A stretch of DNA of 64,000 nucleotides from Brienomyrus brachyistius (lineage: Eukaryota > Chordata > Actinopteri > Osteoglossiformes > Mormyridae), in NCBI RefSeq assembly GCF_023856365.1, contig NC_064533.1, positions 35,698,118-35,762,117 of the forward strand. Reading direction: 5' to 3'. Each line of letters opens with the position of its first letter. The stretch's first letter is position 1. Under the pieces are notes generated by a model. That model was not told the DNA's origin and made no database searches. It was given only the letters and a program-made list of their open reading frames with translations. A program made the position numbers and the translations under genes. Positions 13,141 to 27,699 of the stretch are shown in pieces.

Positions 13141-13351
13141 TTATTCATCCTCCATAACTGTGTACCCAGTACAGGGTGACAGTGTCACACGGTCCACCAA
13201 GGCCCACATCGTCACACACATTGTGTGACACAAGTTCCCTGCATGTTCTTGGACTGTGGAAGGAAACCGGAGAACCTTGAGCACAGCTTCACAACAACAG
13301 TCAGAATGCCACATACACGGCAGGAGGAGGGATGCAAACCCCCAACCCATT
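13141..13351 (-). repeat. Diverged interspersed fish repeat, SINE-like, reverse orientation
   Basis: The stretch contains CATGTTCTTGGACTGTGGA followed by AGGAAACCGGAGAACC. This is the reverse complement of the central SINE segment (GGTTTCCTC..GGTACTCTGG..CCACGGTCCAAAA) seen in the copy at 16133-16498. It begins with TTCATCCTCCATAACTG, the reverse of the tail. It is strongly diverged. Confidence 0.6.
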
Positions 13352-13974
13352 ACCATGCATAATAAAAATACGCAAAGAAATACGTCCATAGCAGGCATAC
13401 TGAATATAATTTTGAGAATAGTATGGCTGACACTGAAATGAGTGAACATTAAAGCTTTTAATGCTTACTGAGCTTTTGGTATCGTATTAACTTTATGGTG
13501 AGCTACTAGTCTTGCTTAAACATCCTGAATATTTAAATCTATGCAGCGAGGTATGAGAGTCAACATTAAGTGCATTTGCTTTTATTTGAAGGGTTCCAGG
13601 ATGTACGTATTGTAGGAAGTACCCTGGAATACACTGACATTTTGAAGAGGATCTTACACGGACTGGGTGTAGTTTGCACAAAAGATGCGTTTTAACAGTG
13701 TAACACTTAGCTATCTTTGAGTCGAATCTTTCAGATTGAAAGGGGGCTGAGAATGGAATCGTGGAGAAGATGGGAAGAGTTGCTGTTATTGATAAAAGCA
13801 GTTATGTTTCACAAAAAAACAAACAGTAAAGGAGAGGTATGCCATAACCTCTGTGCTGATGTCATTGGAGAATACATCATTTGACCTTCAATCATTCTGG
13901 AAAAGGCAAATATACATGACATACCTGAGAAGTGACTATATGTGTTATATAAAAGATAAACAAGCATTAGTCTA

Positions 13975-14161
13975 CACTAGTCGCCAAAATTGTGGAAACA
14001 CCTAGTATTAAACACCTAGCAGTAACTTTAAAAATTACTACACGAATATCGGCAGTAGCGTTTGCAAACAATCAAAGAATGTTACAAATATCATACATTG
14101 GATGATTAAATAAGTAATTGGACCAAAAGTTGAAGTGTTTCTACAATTTTGGCCTCTAGTG
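13975..14161. mobile_element. Tc1/mariner-type MITE, 187 bp
   Basis: The left end reads CACTAGTCGCCAAAATTGTG. The reverse complement of the right end reads CACTAGAGGCCAAAATTGTA. They match over about 27 bases with four mismatches. TA dinucleotides flank both ends (13973-13974 and 14162-14163), as expected for Tc1/mariner insertion. The 187-bp body has no coding capacity. Confidence 0.85.
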
Positions 14162-14163
14162 TA

Positions 14164-16132
14164 TGGTATCAGAGAAGAACTATGAGTTTTTAGCAGATGT
14201 AACATTACATTAATAAATGGAATTGAATTTGAAGTACAGTAACACTACTCCACGCCTAAGAAAAACCATGTTGCAGTTGTAGGTTTATCTTGATTGAGAC
14301 TGTTGAGTGCAGACAGGCAGGCGTAGTCTACCTGAGACCATATATTATAGGGTTTCCAGTTTCACATCCTTAACATACCAGTATTATTAGCTTCAAGTCA
14401 TTTGGAAACAGACAGTGAGTGTAACTCTAGATCACAGAAAAATATGGCAGTATTTCCAGCTTCAGGCAATATGGTACTGTTTGCATATTCTGAATGACTT
14501 TTCTGTCCAGCCCCAGTGCACAGGGAAACATAAACATCATTGTCCTACGCAGCTGTTATTTGTGCAGCTATACTGTATCGAAAGAACAAGTTGTTCCTAC
14601 AATCATTGTGAACATGGAGAGAAAATCAAACACATCAAAATAAGGGAATCATGAAAAAAAATGAAGGAAGACTTGATTCACACTGCATCTGACCTGGCAT
14701 GAGGGTGTTCTGGTATGTTTGGTATGAATGTTGATGTGTTTCTGGTTAAAGTATGATGTGTGTAACACATACTCTATTGACAGTCGATGATACTGAGGTA
14801 CAATACTGAGATCTTAACACACAGTGGCAGAAGAATAGAATAAACCATCTTTTTACAGATACTAATGAAACAGTGCATAGGGGAATTTCTGAAACATTTC
14901 CCTTTACCTGCAGTAAGTTCCTCAATGTAACTGAGTCCTATGACAACTACCTCTATTATTTGCTGGGCCTATAGTGATTTACAGTAAGTGATACTTTACT
15001 AGCACATACAGTATTAGTCAATAACAGCATTAGATATACCTATTGTCGAAAGTCCTCTTGTCTTTTTAAATGTAGTCATAATTATTGTAAGGCCAGTGTT
15101 TTGTAGGACATAGATACCAGATAAGCAGGACAGTACGGTAAATAGTGACTTTTCAGGTATAACAGGAATTGTAGTCCGAACTAGAGCAGATAAGAGAATT
15201 TGTCTGGTTGAGTCCAGCCTTAAGCACAAATTCACTTCCCTGATGTACAGGCCTTAAATGGTTATATCTGCACAGACTAATGACATTTGTAATAGATTGA
15301 AAGAGGAATGAAATACAAACAAGTATTTCCAGCAGTTACGTTTGGGGAAAGAAAATGCAAGGAAACATAACGTGTAATTTCATTATTTCTGTATTGTAAT
15401 GTATTAATTCTTTATTGCTGCACGCAGGCATGTATTCTAAAGACACATAGCAGGGCAAATTGTTTTTACTGGAAACAGCTCTTGACAGTCTTTCAGTCAT
15501 TGGGTAAAAATCCTTTTTCTTTTCCAGTATGAGAGCTCAATGAGAAAAAAAAATAATAAAAGGAAACAGACACAAAATCTGGAGTATTTAAATTTATTGG
15601 GATCTAACCAATTCGTGCACTGAGGTAATTATTGAAGCATATGGAAAAGATAAAGAGGCCTCACAGTGAAATGCTGGCACTCTTTGCTTTGGCTAGTAGA
15701 GCCCATTGATGAACAGCGGCACTCTTCAGGATTCCCATATAATATTTACAAAGCTATGACGGTTCAGACTAACATATTTTTGGCTTCAGATTCTTAGCTA
15801 AATGGTTAGGAAGTGAAATGTTACAATAATCAAATGTAATCAGTTATATTTTACTTTACTTTTTATGCCTGGCTTAATTTATTCAGCCCTCTACATGGAC
15901 ATGCAATCCAAATAAGTACATATTTTTATATTTCATGTATTCTGAAATTGGTTCGTATTTCCTGTTGTTTTTTATGGAGTATCCTGTCTAGTTTACATTA
16001 TCAAGGCTACTAACGCTGATAGTATTTTTGAAGGTTTCATTGCTGAGCTACCCGAAGCATAGAGTGAATAGAATCTGTACGGTAACAACTTAGATTGTTT
16101 CTTTTATTACGATACTCAATATAGAAATAGGG
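14164..16132. other. Intergenic DNA without recognisable genes
   Basis: AT-rich unique-looking sequence with no exon, RNA gene or clear mobile element that I could support. Confidence 0.5.
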
Positions 16133-16498
16133 GTGGCGTGGTGGTGCAGTGGGTAGCACTGTATGGGGCGGCATGGTGGTGCAGTGGGTAGCACTGTTGC
16201 CTCACACCTCTGGGACCTGGGTTTGAGTCTCTGCCAGGGTTCCATGTGTGTGGAGTTTGCATGTTCTCCTCATGTCGTCATGTGGTTTCCTCTGGGTACT
16301 CTGGTTCCCCCCCCCACGGTCCAAAAGCCAAGGTTAATTGGAGGTTCCAAATTTTCCATAGGTGTGAGTGTGCCCTGGGATGGGTCAGTGTCCCATCCAG
16401 GGTTGTTCCCTGCCTTGTGCTTGTACCCTCCAGCATAGGCTCTGGAACCACTACAACCCTCAAAAGGATAAGTAGTTTCAGAAGATGGATGGATAGAA
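16133..16498 (+). mobile_element. Near full-length tRNA-derived SINE with (GGAT)n tail
   Basis: The head contains a tRNA-like A box (TGGTGCAGTGG) and a B box (GGTTTGAGTCT), spaced as in Pol III promoters. A body with CCCTGGGATGGGTCAGTG and a GGATAAGTAG..GATGGATGGAT tail follows. This is the most complete member of the SINE family in the window. The first 33 bases or so of the head occur twice in tandem: GTGGTGCAGTGGGTAGCACT begins near 16139 and again near 16173. A clean target duplication was not identified. The translated frames inside are not genes. Confidence 0.85.
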
Positions 16499-17099
16499 TA
16501 TACAAATAAATTGGATGCTTTTCATTTTATTTTAGGTGTGAATGCCAGTGTAAGAGGCCAGCAAATTCCAGGAGTAACTACTTTTAGTAAAATAATTAAT
16601 GCTTAAGGTAAAACTCATGGCAGGTCATTTAATATGTGTACTTATAAGTCATAAGACAGTTTTTACAGTGCCAATGGTCTGACATGAATGGATAAGAATA
16701 TTTGATACAGATATTTTATTTGCAATTTGATATCACCAGTATGAACACTACCTGATGTATCACCAAATACATATATTTGTATCAGAAAATTTAATACGCT
16801 GGACATGCCTACACACTGTCCTTCTGGTTAACGTGACTGTCAGATAGAAACTCGAAACCCAATCTGTTTTTTTTTTTATTTAGACTGACACATGGATCAT
16901 ATTCACGATTACCTAATTTCACAGATTTTTTTTGTAAGAAAACAATACATATGACCATGCACACAGGGTTATTCAAACATTAATTTAGTTGATCATTATT
17001 TCCCTCAAAATCAAAACATAACAAAATGATTACCGCACCTACACTTTGCTTTGCTTATACAAAGTAAATCAATTAAAAAAAACTTATCATAGCAAATGA

Positions 17100-17100
<1 letters not shown>
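16499..17100. other. AT-rich intergenic DNA upstream of pard3b
   Basis: No repeats or exons were recognised. It is AT-rich with short A and T runs. Confidence 0.5.
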
Positions 17101-18433
<1,333 letters not shown>

Positions 18434-18819
18434 TGACCTTTTGATCCAGGTGTCCTGTTTAATAAATCAGGGGGTGTTGAATGTTGTTAGTTTTTTCTTT
18501 ATTTTAGGCTTCATGACAACTGCAAATTGCCTAAAGGTGTACTATAAAGTACAGTTTGCTTAAGTTACTAACTACAATGAAATGTCATCACACACTTGCT
18601 GCGTTTTCGCAGGACTTAAGTAAATCAGATGATTGAACATAAGCTGTCTTCTCCACCATGACGTAATCGTTTCACTTTTGGATTTAGTTACAAGCTTGAC
18701 AGTTTTACTTATTTTTTTTAAATTGAACTTGTCATTTGAATTTGTTTTAGCCAACTGGCAAAACGTTCAGTACTTTTTTTCTGAATCTATTTATAAATTG
18801 TTTTAAAGTATTATGATGT

Positions 18820-18932
18820 TATCCTTCCAACCACTTTTCTGTCTGTCCACTTTTATGCCCTGGTTAGGGCTGTGGGTAGGCCTGGATCCTAGCACAGGTA
18901 TCATGGGGCAAAAGGCAGGGTGACACCTCGCA
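18820..18932 (-). repeat. Diverged SINE fragment, reverse orientation
   Basis: ATCCTTCCAACCACTTTTCTG is followed by CCTGGTTAGGGC and CCTGGATCCTAGCACAGGTAT. This corresponds to the reverse complement of the SINE 3' end (tail, GGATAAGCGG, GGATAGGCTCC). It is old and degraded. Confidence 0.5.
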
Positions 18933-19954
18933 GCCTGCAGTTATAGCCTGTTTCACTGCTGTGGTTTTCTGAATTTGGCGAGTATGATAAGTGCAACTGT
19001 GTGACTTAGTATTTGCATGGATAAGTAGACTAAAGCAGATAAGTAATTGGTATTCATGATAGAAATAAACACAGATATCTTTGACGATAATTGTTTTGCT
19101 TATTGAAGTAAATAACTTTGTTAATGTGGTCTTCAGAGGTTAGCCCTGACTTTCCTCCCTAAGTTTCCAGTGAAAACCTTTTTAAACCATATAAAATATT
19201 ATTCATCATAAATTTAGTTGTGATAAGGCTTCAGCCAGAACTCATCTAATTCTTTAAAAACAAACCTTTTTTGTTTTTGTTGAACACATCATCACAGGTT
19301 GCACTAGCTCTTTGTTTTGCCAATTTGTTGTCTTTCATGAATTAGCTCTGAAAATAATTGCACAATCAAGGCTTTCCTCTGTTCTAGACAGTGTTTTTAA
19401 TTAGTCCCAGTTTATTTTCAATTGATAATAATGAAATAAAACTTTAAATAGGACTATGTAAGGATCACGTTTGTTATTGGGTATTTTTGGTGTTTGTATT
19501 CATAACTGCACTTGTCTGCTAGGCAGCACCTACTATCAGCAAATTATGTGAAACTTAAATCATGTTTTTATTTTATTTGTCAGCACTAGTTTGTTGCACT
19601 GCTCAAGAATTATTTTGGCACCTGTCTGTAGGAGACTTGCAGTGCTAATATTAAGCTTGAACTGGGGAGTCAATGATGTGACTTAAGCTGATTTAATAAA
19701 ACATTTTACTCACTAGACAATCCGACATCCCACACCTGGTCCAGTTCAGCTGAACTATAATTACCTCTGGGTTTCTGTAGGTTTATGTAAATTAAAATAA
19801 CATCTATATTTGATCACAATTTTTAATATTCCAGGACTTTTGGGAAATGAATCACTTCTGTGAAATCTTGGTCCGCTAAAATTAATTTATGGAAAATTAG
19901 ACTTTGAGATGTAACAGATGGGGCAGGTGTAACATGTTGCAAGTAAAGCGTCAG

Positions 19955-20075
19955 CAACAACAACAACAACAACAACAACAAATTTATTTTTGTATAGCGC
20001 ATTATCACAACATTACATCGTCTCAAAGCATAGGAGCATCCACACCCAAAGCCCCCAGTGAGCTTCGTATCCTGG
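19955..20075 (+). repeat. (CAA)n microsatellite with attached interspersed repeat
   Basis: A CAA run at 19955-19982 leads into TTTATTTTTGTATAGCGC and then ATTATCACAACATTACATCG..CTCAAAGC. I recognise that arrangement as a dispersed fish repeat containing the motif TATAGCGC. The family name is not known to me. Confidence 0.45.
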
Positions 20076-20477
20076 TGAACCTCTGACCTGAAAGTACACC
20101 TGTATTGGTAAAGTTATTTTAACAGCAGAATGATACAGCTCTTTACGTTTAGGACCATTAAAACATATTGGTCCCCACATCAAACTTTATCTGTCAGATT
20201 TGGCACCTCTCTTTTATTATGCTTTACTTCACCATCTACCGGGTGTATAATTTCACACATTTATTCCATTATTTTGTGTTTTTATACCGTACCTGTAGCA
20301 TGTAGGTGTCTTGCACGCTTTCTTTAAACTTCTGTAGTCCATATTGTCTTTTAATTTTTAAGCGTGTTTTGTGAATTGGCCTTATGGTTTTATTTGTTAA
20401 TGTGTGATTGATAGTGAAAATTAAAATAATCAATTGGGAGATGCTTTTGGTCCAGGATAATTTTATTTATTTTTTTT

Positions 20478-20495
20478 GGGGGGGGGGGGGGGGGG
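20478..20495 (+). repeat. Poly-G tract (18 nt)
   Basis: A pure run of 18 G residues following a T-rich run in intron 1. It is the only G run of at least 10 nt inside the visible part of pard3b. All other such runs there are poly-C. Confidence 0.95.
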
Positions 20496-23400
20496 ATATG
20501 CTTTTCTGAATGTGCTGAAAAGTTTTTAATCCCTTCTCTTTGACACCCCCTCCTCACTGATGTAGAGCACATTGCTCCCATTTAAAACCCGGTGGGAGCT
20601 TGTATCTCTGGGACCAACATGAAGCTGCTCGTGCTGCCAGCCGTCTTGCCAAACTCTGCAGCCTGAGCAGCTGCAGGATAACAGTGAGTGCTTTGTGGTG
20701 GCTCATGGGGACCCGTTCTTTGAAATCGTCACACCTGTAATTTTGTGGTTTTAGTGCCTGGTAACCCTGGTGGATCTGGCACTACCTGGTAACAGGTGAA
20801 ATGTCTTGAATGCTGACAGTGAGCATTCATTGTTTATGGGGCTTGCTGCCTCAGGACGCGCTGACACATCCGGCTGCAGTATTTCTTAGGGTGGAAAAAA
20901 GGGCCTTCAAATACAGGTTTATGCTTGAAAATGTGTAAAAGTAGCATAACAGTTGAAGTACTTATCCTGTTATGATTTTAACACAGTTGTGCGATGATGG
21001 CTGGATTTTTAGCCTTTTTTACCCAGAGCTGCTTGTCTCAAACCTTAAAAGTAGCGTTTGTGATAACTTGCATCATGTGGAAACCTTTTGTCTCAGTACT
21101 CATATACTCACTGAGTCACTTTGTTTTTACGCAATATATTCATAGAAGTTTGTGGGAATTTGCAGTTAAGACCCCCTACTACATTTAAATAGGCAATACA
21201 AAGACTTTTGTTTTCCCTCTATTTCCAGTTTTTCTAGAAATGTTGCTGACATTTTTTGTTTCCAAGTGTTGGAATCTGCAAGAGTTCTGTATCATCTGCC
21301 AGTGCCAGTTTATTTCTATATCAGAAAAATATTATTGACAAATTGTTTTACACAAAATTGACTCTCCTGTCTGCTTTTCCATTAGCGGTTGTCATCTTTG
21401 TTGGCAGATGAAGAGATCTAGTGCGGGTTCAGTCATGTCTTAGACTGTCTTCATCGATCATCTGACTTCACCCCCATGGGGGCGATGTCACCTTTTCCCC
21501 CTATGCAGCTTTATCCGGGCCGTCCCACGCACCCACCTGCTCGACCCCGCGTCGTGTGCTGTATTACATGGCTTGGACAGAGAACCATGTGATCCAGCAT
21601 TGATTTGCTCCTCCTTTTCTAAATGAAATGGCCTGTTAGGTAGAGAGATGCTAATGTCATTTGCAAGTGGTCCCACACGCATGATTTATGTGCACTTGTA
21701 CCTCTCTGATTACATTGCTGGGGTATCGAGCTGTTGGTCCTCCCTGTGTTAGATTGGCATGTTTCATCTTTCTCACTGAAAGATACGGAGACAGCGTGGC
21801 GAACAGAACCACATGAGGCGGGGAGTCTGCATCCCCCTCAAGCTCTGTTTCACTGGTGGATATGCGGGATGAAGAAACAGGACAATAGAAATCCTCCAGA
21901 ATCAAGAAATTCTTTTATTTTCATGTTGGCAGGGAAAGGGGGGGGGAATGAATCCTTGCGTATAAGCATCTCACGGCACAGACGTTTGTGTGTGACATTA
22001 AAGGGCCTTTAATGGCCGTCACTGTAATACAGGGAGTGCGGAACATGACAGTCACCTGATTCATCCTTTGCCGCGTTTCTATTCTCACTGCCAGATTACC
22101 TTCCTTTAGCCGTGCTATCTCCCACAGGAGCATAGTTATTCTCCTTTTTTCCTGGAAAAGAGGTGTTATCGCTTTTCTTCTTAACTGCATATGCTGTTTT
22201 ATTGGCGAATTAATCATTTTGCAGATGTTTTATATTAGCAACGGCTTATTATTAATAGCATTGGTCTTAGTAGCATAAATAAAACCCAATTCTAAAACGT
22301 GCTATTATCTGTACTGTATATGTTGTGGTGGCATAAATGTGATTAGAAATTCTTGCCTGCAATGCTTTGACTTGTTTTGAAGCTGATTAATCAGTGTAAT
22401 GAATGGCCTTTCTGGGTTAGTATGGGTAATCATGCTTTGTGGGAGCCTGCTGACAACACAACCTTGCCAGTTGTCTGCATTGGTGCCGTCGTAGAATCTG
22501 TGCTGTGTGCCATACCTTCAAGTGACAATGCAATACCCCTGTTATCACTGTCGTGTAGAGTATGGGGAAGAGCGGTTAATTACCAAATTTCTTCCCGCTC
22601 CTGTCCAAGTCTTACTAACTTGCCCTTTCTTTGTTTTGTTATGCAAATGGTGCATTTTCTTACAGCTGTGTAATTATGTGTTTAATGTGTTCTAGGATTA
22701 AAGTGCAGTAAGCAATGGCCCGCGTTCATTACGGAATCCTGCAGTAATCTGCAGCGCTTTTCCTTGACGAGAGGCATGGTATTTCTTTCTGCTGGAGTGA
22801 TATCATTTAAAGGGAGCCTTAAAGCTGCGATTCGAAGGGATTTGCTCTCTAAATATGGACTGCATTCACTGTAAGTCCTGCTGGAAAACCAACTTCGTGT
22901 TTCCGCTTTATTTTAAATATGCGAGGAGCTTCCAGCATCTGCTGAAAAAGACATTGCTGCTGCGACCCCTTTGCGTTAATGGCTGCCGTTTGTGCACCTG
23001 TGAGCTTGGCCTTTAGGGAATTTCTAGGAGGAAGGCCGGGGGGGTTTGTGTTTGTGTGCTGGCCTCCGTCCTGCGGCAGGGTGTGTGGACAGCAGGGCCA
23101 GGCCAAGCCAGGAAGTGCTTGGGAGTCATTCAGGAAGCTGTCGGGCAGCTCCGGAGAGCTCTTTAATTAGAAAGACCAGCGCAAGCCAGAGCCTCGCTGC
23201 TGTTTTTTCATTAAGTGCTCGGGGAATGACGAATGGCGGAATGCGGAGGTTGCAGCCAGAGGTGCTGATCCTACAGGTTACCTGACAGCCCTGCGAGAAC
23301 ACAAACAGTTAAATTAAGTCTCCAGTATGAAGCTTGGACTTTGTGCCCTATCTAATCAGAAATATCTTTGTTTTGATGGTTAGTACCTTTAGAGGTTACA

Positions 23401-26400
23401 GGTCTCTGGGCGTTGCCTGCTGTTATATGACTGCAGCAAAGTATTCTGGACCAGTCAGAACCTATAATAGGAGTAGTTAGTGAAATGAGGCTTTAGTTCA
23501 CTTGTTGGTTTAACCCAGTTTCGATTGGTTACTTTATTGATTCCCTTTCGATTTGAGCCGGCAATGACTGACAGTGCATTCTAATCCAATTCCCATGGCT
23601 TTCAAGCCCTTGTTTCATCCATAATGAACATGTGCTCTGCTGTAAGTGCCTTAAGCACTGTGATTTGATATAGATTCATAGAAAGCCGTGTGCCATCGAG
23701 CCCTGCTCCCTTCCATTGGGCTCTTCTTCGCACCACATACTGGGTTTCTTGTAGCGGCAATTTGTGTCCAGCCTATGGAACTTTATTTCTGTGTTTGCTT
23801 AGGTTTAGGGTTCTGCCACAAAAGTGTGGATCTCAGTTGGCAACATGGAGAGACCTTGCTGTAGCAGCACAATGAATGTGGTACTTAAATGCTCTGTTTC
23901 CCACAAGTGTTGCTGCTATTTTGCAGATTATATCTTGAATTTTTTCAAACTCTTACGTTGTCTGTCTCCTTCCCTGTAATCCATATGAATTTCCAGCTCT
24001 TGTGCAGAGTACTGTTTCGCTGGCTCTGAAACATTGTGCTCCATCATTATTTTTGGACTAAGTAGAATCAGCAGTACCACTGCTTGTCCAAACACAAGGC
24101 AGCAAGCACAGCAAGTGTTTCAAATGACTGGTACATTTTTTTTCCTTGGAGAGGCTTATTTCCTGTATCTCAGGAGGCAGCCAGAGACCACCAATGATTC
24201 TGAAGCTGCCCTGATCCTGTTTTGTCCCTGATTAAATTTTCTTGCACATTGTTAAGTCTTAGGTACGTCGATGGGACATGAATGAGTTTTGGTGCTCTTA
24301 GGGCATGTTTAGTTCAGCTGAGTAATGATCCTCCTCCACTGACTAAACCCCAGGCAGACTAACGTCAGTGATGGTGGAGGGAAATGATCAAAGAGCTCAG
24401 GAACATTTGAGAAGGAGTCTGCGACAGAACTGCAGACTTAATCTGAGTCTGTTGAGTCATCCCTCTTATTTATACATAAGGTGGTTCCTGATGGTCATGG
24501 TCCAGGATTGCCCTTGGGTCAACCTGCAGCCCCTGCAGTGAAGCAGACAGCGAGGCGTGCGCCTGTGCCAGGCGGCTGGGGAATCTCATTTAGCTGCTGA
24601 TTAAGCCCCCCGCTCGGAAGCAGGGGTGCCGTGCCGCAAAATATTCATTTCATTCCCTCTCTAACTAATGGAAAAGTATCTCATTCCACATGGACACACA
24701 GTGCCCGATGGGGTGAAAGGAGGGGAAAAATTACTTTTATTAAATTCAATTCAGAGCCAAATTATGGGATTTTTATGTGATGGAAAGCACGTTGCACAGC
24801 CAAAATGGTATGAGGGCTGGGGAGGGTTCAGCTGCGATAGACGGTACTGTCCGTTATAATGTTATTATTAGTATTGTTATTATTATTCCTTTGACAGTTA
24901 TCATCACCATTGCCATCACCATCATCGTTGTTGTTATGTTTGCCAACGTTGCGAACACATTAGGTTGGGTAATGGACCCCTGACATCTTTTAACAAAGGC
25001 AAAAGCATAGCAGGATCCCTGCTGATCATTGTCATCGTGGTATCACAGGCGTTCCAGAGATTGACAGTATCTCATTACTGCTCTCCAAGGCTCCCTGCCC
25101 ACCCCAGGCAGGCAGACAGGCAGACAAGCAGACAGACAGACAGACACTGTGTGCCGGCAGACAGACAATTTCTTATCCCCCAGCGTAATGTAGTGTCCTG
25201 CATGCAGAAATTTTGCATGCGAAAGTTGGCCTAACTGAACATTACAGGAACAGAATTCCTGAAGTTGCCAGACAGGTTTAGTGAGCCTGGAATGAAACGC
25301 AATCTGTGGAATGCCACCGTGTCAGTTTAGCCAGTGTGCTTTCTCATATTCCTCACCTTTCCGTCACTTATTAATAGACACAATTGGTCATCTCCACTGC
25401 CTATTCCTTATTTCATTTGCTGTAAGCTTCTGTATCTAGCCAGCATTCTTGTTTCCTGTTCTTTTCTTCACACAGTTTGAGTCTATTATGAGGTCAGCAG
25501 CTCTCTAGAGCATGTGTACAGTGGCAACACTGGCTGAACAAAGACGACTTGAAGTTTTACCACATTCCCTTTCTGTTATGTGACTTAGCTTGTGACGTAT
25601 GCTGTGCATTGACCTGGAAATAATCAGGGTGTAAACTGGAATCCCGGGTAGCGCACTAACCTCCAGAAAACAATGTCTCTCAGACTGCCCTCAGAGCTAA
25701 CCGCCAACTATTCAAACATTGCCACGTTCACCTGTAACCTGAGAGTTGTACCAAATGGCATTTTCCCAACCCAGGCCAAATAAGTTCCTATTTGCTATCA
25801 TTGAAGCATTCCTGAGTCGTTGGATGGATGGATGAATGAATGGTGGTTGAGAGCAAGAATCGTTGGGATTTGCATGTATCACCCTTTAGAACTGGCACTG
25901 TTCTTGCCGACACAAAGGAGAATTGAGGGCAGTCGGATGGGGTTCCTGTTTTCTCCCTGTTGGTTGCTGTGTTCCTTATGAGCTTCTCATGGGCGGTGCC
26001 TTGTCATGACAGTTAGAAATGAACTGGCAATCTGAGCACATGCCTCTGTTCTGACCTATTTTTATCACCCTGTTGTTTTATGCATGGTTTTGGTAATAGG
26101 TTAAAGTAGCTCAGTGACTGTGGCCTGTCGAGGTCACATCCAGCTCTCTGAGCGAGAACTGTGAACTTTACCATCTCGCTGGCTTGGGTTTCCCCGGATC
26201 ACTTTGGGTTAGTCTTGCTTTCTGTTTTTCTTTTGGCAGCAGGAGGAAAGCAGGGTGCTTGGGGAATTGCCCAGAGCTTGTATGTGCGTGTGCGTGTGTG
26301 TGAGTGTATATGGGCAGGTCCTGCAATGAACCAGCATTTTATCCCCATCCCATTCTGTCCATCCTTACCATGTGATTCTCTGGAGAGAGTACCAGCTGAC

Positions 26401-27181
26401 CATAACTAGATGAGCAGTCTGGTTTGGAGACAGGAATAATTTGCATAGTTCTCTTAAGCAGGACAAATCAGTAATTCACTTCTGAGTCCTCATACAGCGT
26501 GATGGTATGAGATTTGGCTGGATTCGTTTTGAGCTATGACTGCAATCACATTTGGCTTGCTGCCTGTATTGATTGTTCAAGCATCAACACGGACTAACGG
26601 TGTTTAAGGGGGATAACTCCAGCAGCGTGAGCTGAGGCTCTGCTTGAGTAATGTGTTTGTTAAACGTACTGGTGGGGAAGCTCGTTTTTTTCATCTGAAG
26701 TACGTCCCGTAATCTGTTTGCGTAATGTCCGAATGGTGTTATGAAGATGTTAACCACTATCTGGTGGTGTTTTTCAGTTTACAGTCAGTGGGCTAATGGC
26801 TTCATGACATTTTGAAATGGCTCTGTTACCAAAAAAAGTAACAAAAAAACTATATGCTTCTCTACATCTTATGCTTATGAACTTCATAGGGCTTCCTCTA
26901 TGGTAACCATTTCATTTGTTAGATCCTATATAGTGCTGTATAATATATGTGAAGCATGAACTAGTATAATTAATGCTCACTTTGCTGGTTAATTGTACAG
27001 ATGGTTTGAAATTTAGCTAAATTAGTAAAGGAAACCTGTCCATCATGCTCTTTCGGCCATTAAAACGCAGTGTTTTACAATACCTTCGTCACACATTTTT
27101 TTGTTTTTGAGGAAGATTGGTGTTGTGATGGCTGTACTGTGAGTAAAAGAGGATGTTTGATTTCTCTTTTCTACAATGCAG

Positions 27182-27283
27182 GATGGGGACTTTCTGGTTC
27201 GAACCCACCACTTGGAGTACTGTGATGGGGGCATCTTGGACCCTGATGATGTGCTCACTGACCTTGTTGAGGACAAGGATAAG
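27182..27283 (+). CDS. pard3b: pard3b coding exon 2 (PB1-like NTD, acidic loop)
   Basis: The exon encodes 34 residues with the core HHLEYCDGGILDPDDVL and then EDKDK. These form the rest of the PB1-like N-terminal domain, including the acidic patch that contacts the basic face of the next subunit in Par3 polymers. H-LEY-DGGILDPDDVL-D-VEDKDK matches PARD3B better than PARD3, where I recall HRLEHGDGGILDLDDIL..ADDKDR. The acceptor is CTACAATGCAG|G and the donor is AAG|GTAGGC. Both junctions are phase 0, so the exon joins exons 1 and 3 in frame. The reading frame continues past the donor but loses family similarity at once, which supports the splice site. Confidence 0.94.
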
Positions 27284-27699
27284 GTAGGCCTCTCTGCCTT
27301 GTACCAGCTCCCAGTCTGCAGGAAGAGCTCCATTCCACACTCAGATCTCTGCTGTCTCATCCCCGTGTGGTGATGCTCGTGTTGGATGGTATTCATCTGT
27401 GGGCCTGTTCAGAGTGGACCATTTTCTTTGTGGTTGTCATCGGAAAGAGGCAGTCAAGTGAACAATTCAGGACTTGGGACAATGTAATAAGGTGATTGGA
27501 TTGCAGGGTCTTATTGCTGAACTTTAGGGCTGTTTTTAACTGGGCTAGAGGACATTTTCCTCATAATTGAATTGCCTTGGACGTTTGGTCCCTATCAGAT
27601 GAGAAGTTTTAGAATTTGCAGTACTAGTTAATATTGTTCTAGGTGGCGGCAGACAAACGACGTCCCCCTCGTTGAGGCCTGAGCACGTATTAAAACGCG

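Noticed and set aside
16163..16509. Open frames of 75-91 codons on both strands
   Set aside because: They lie entirely within the tRNA-derived SINE.
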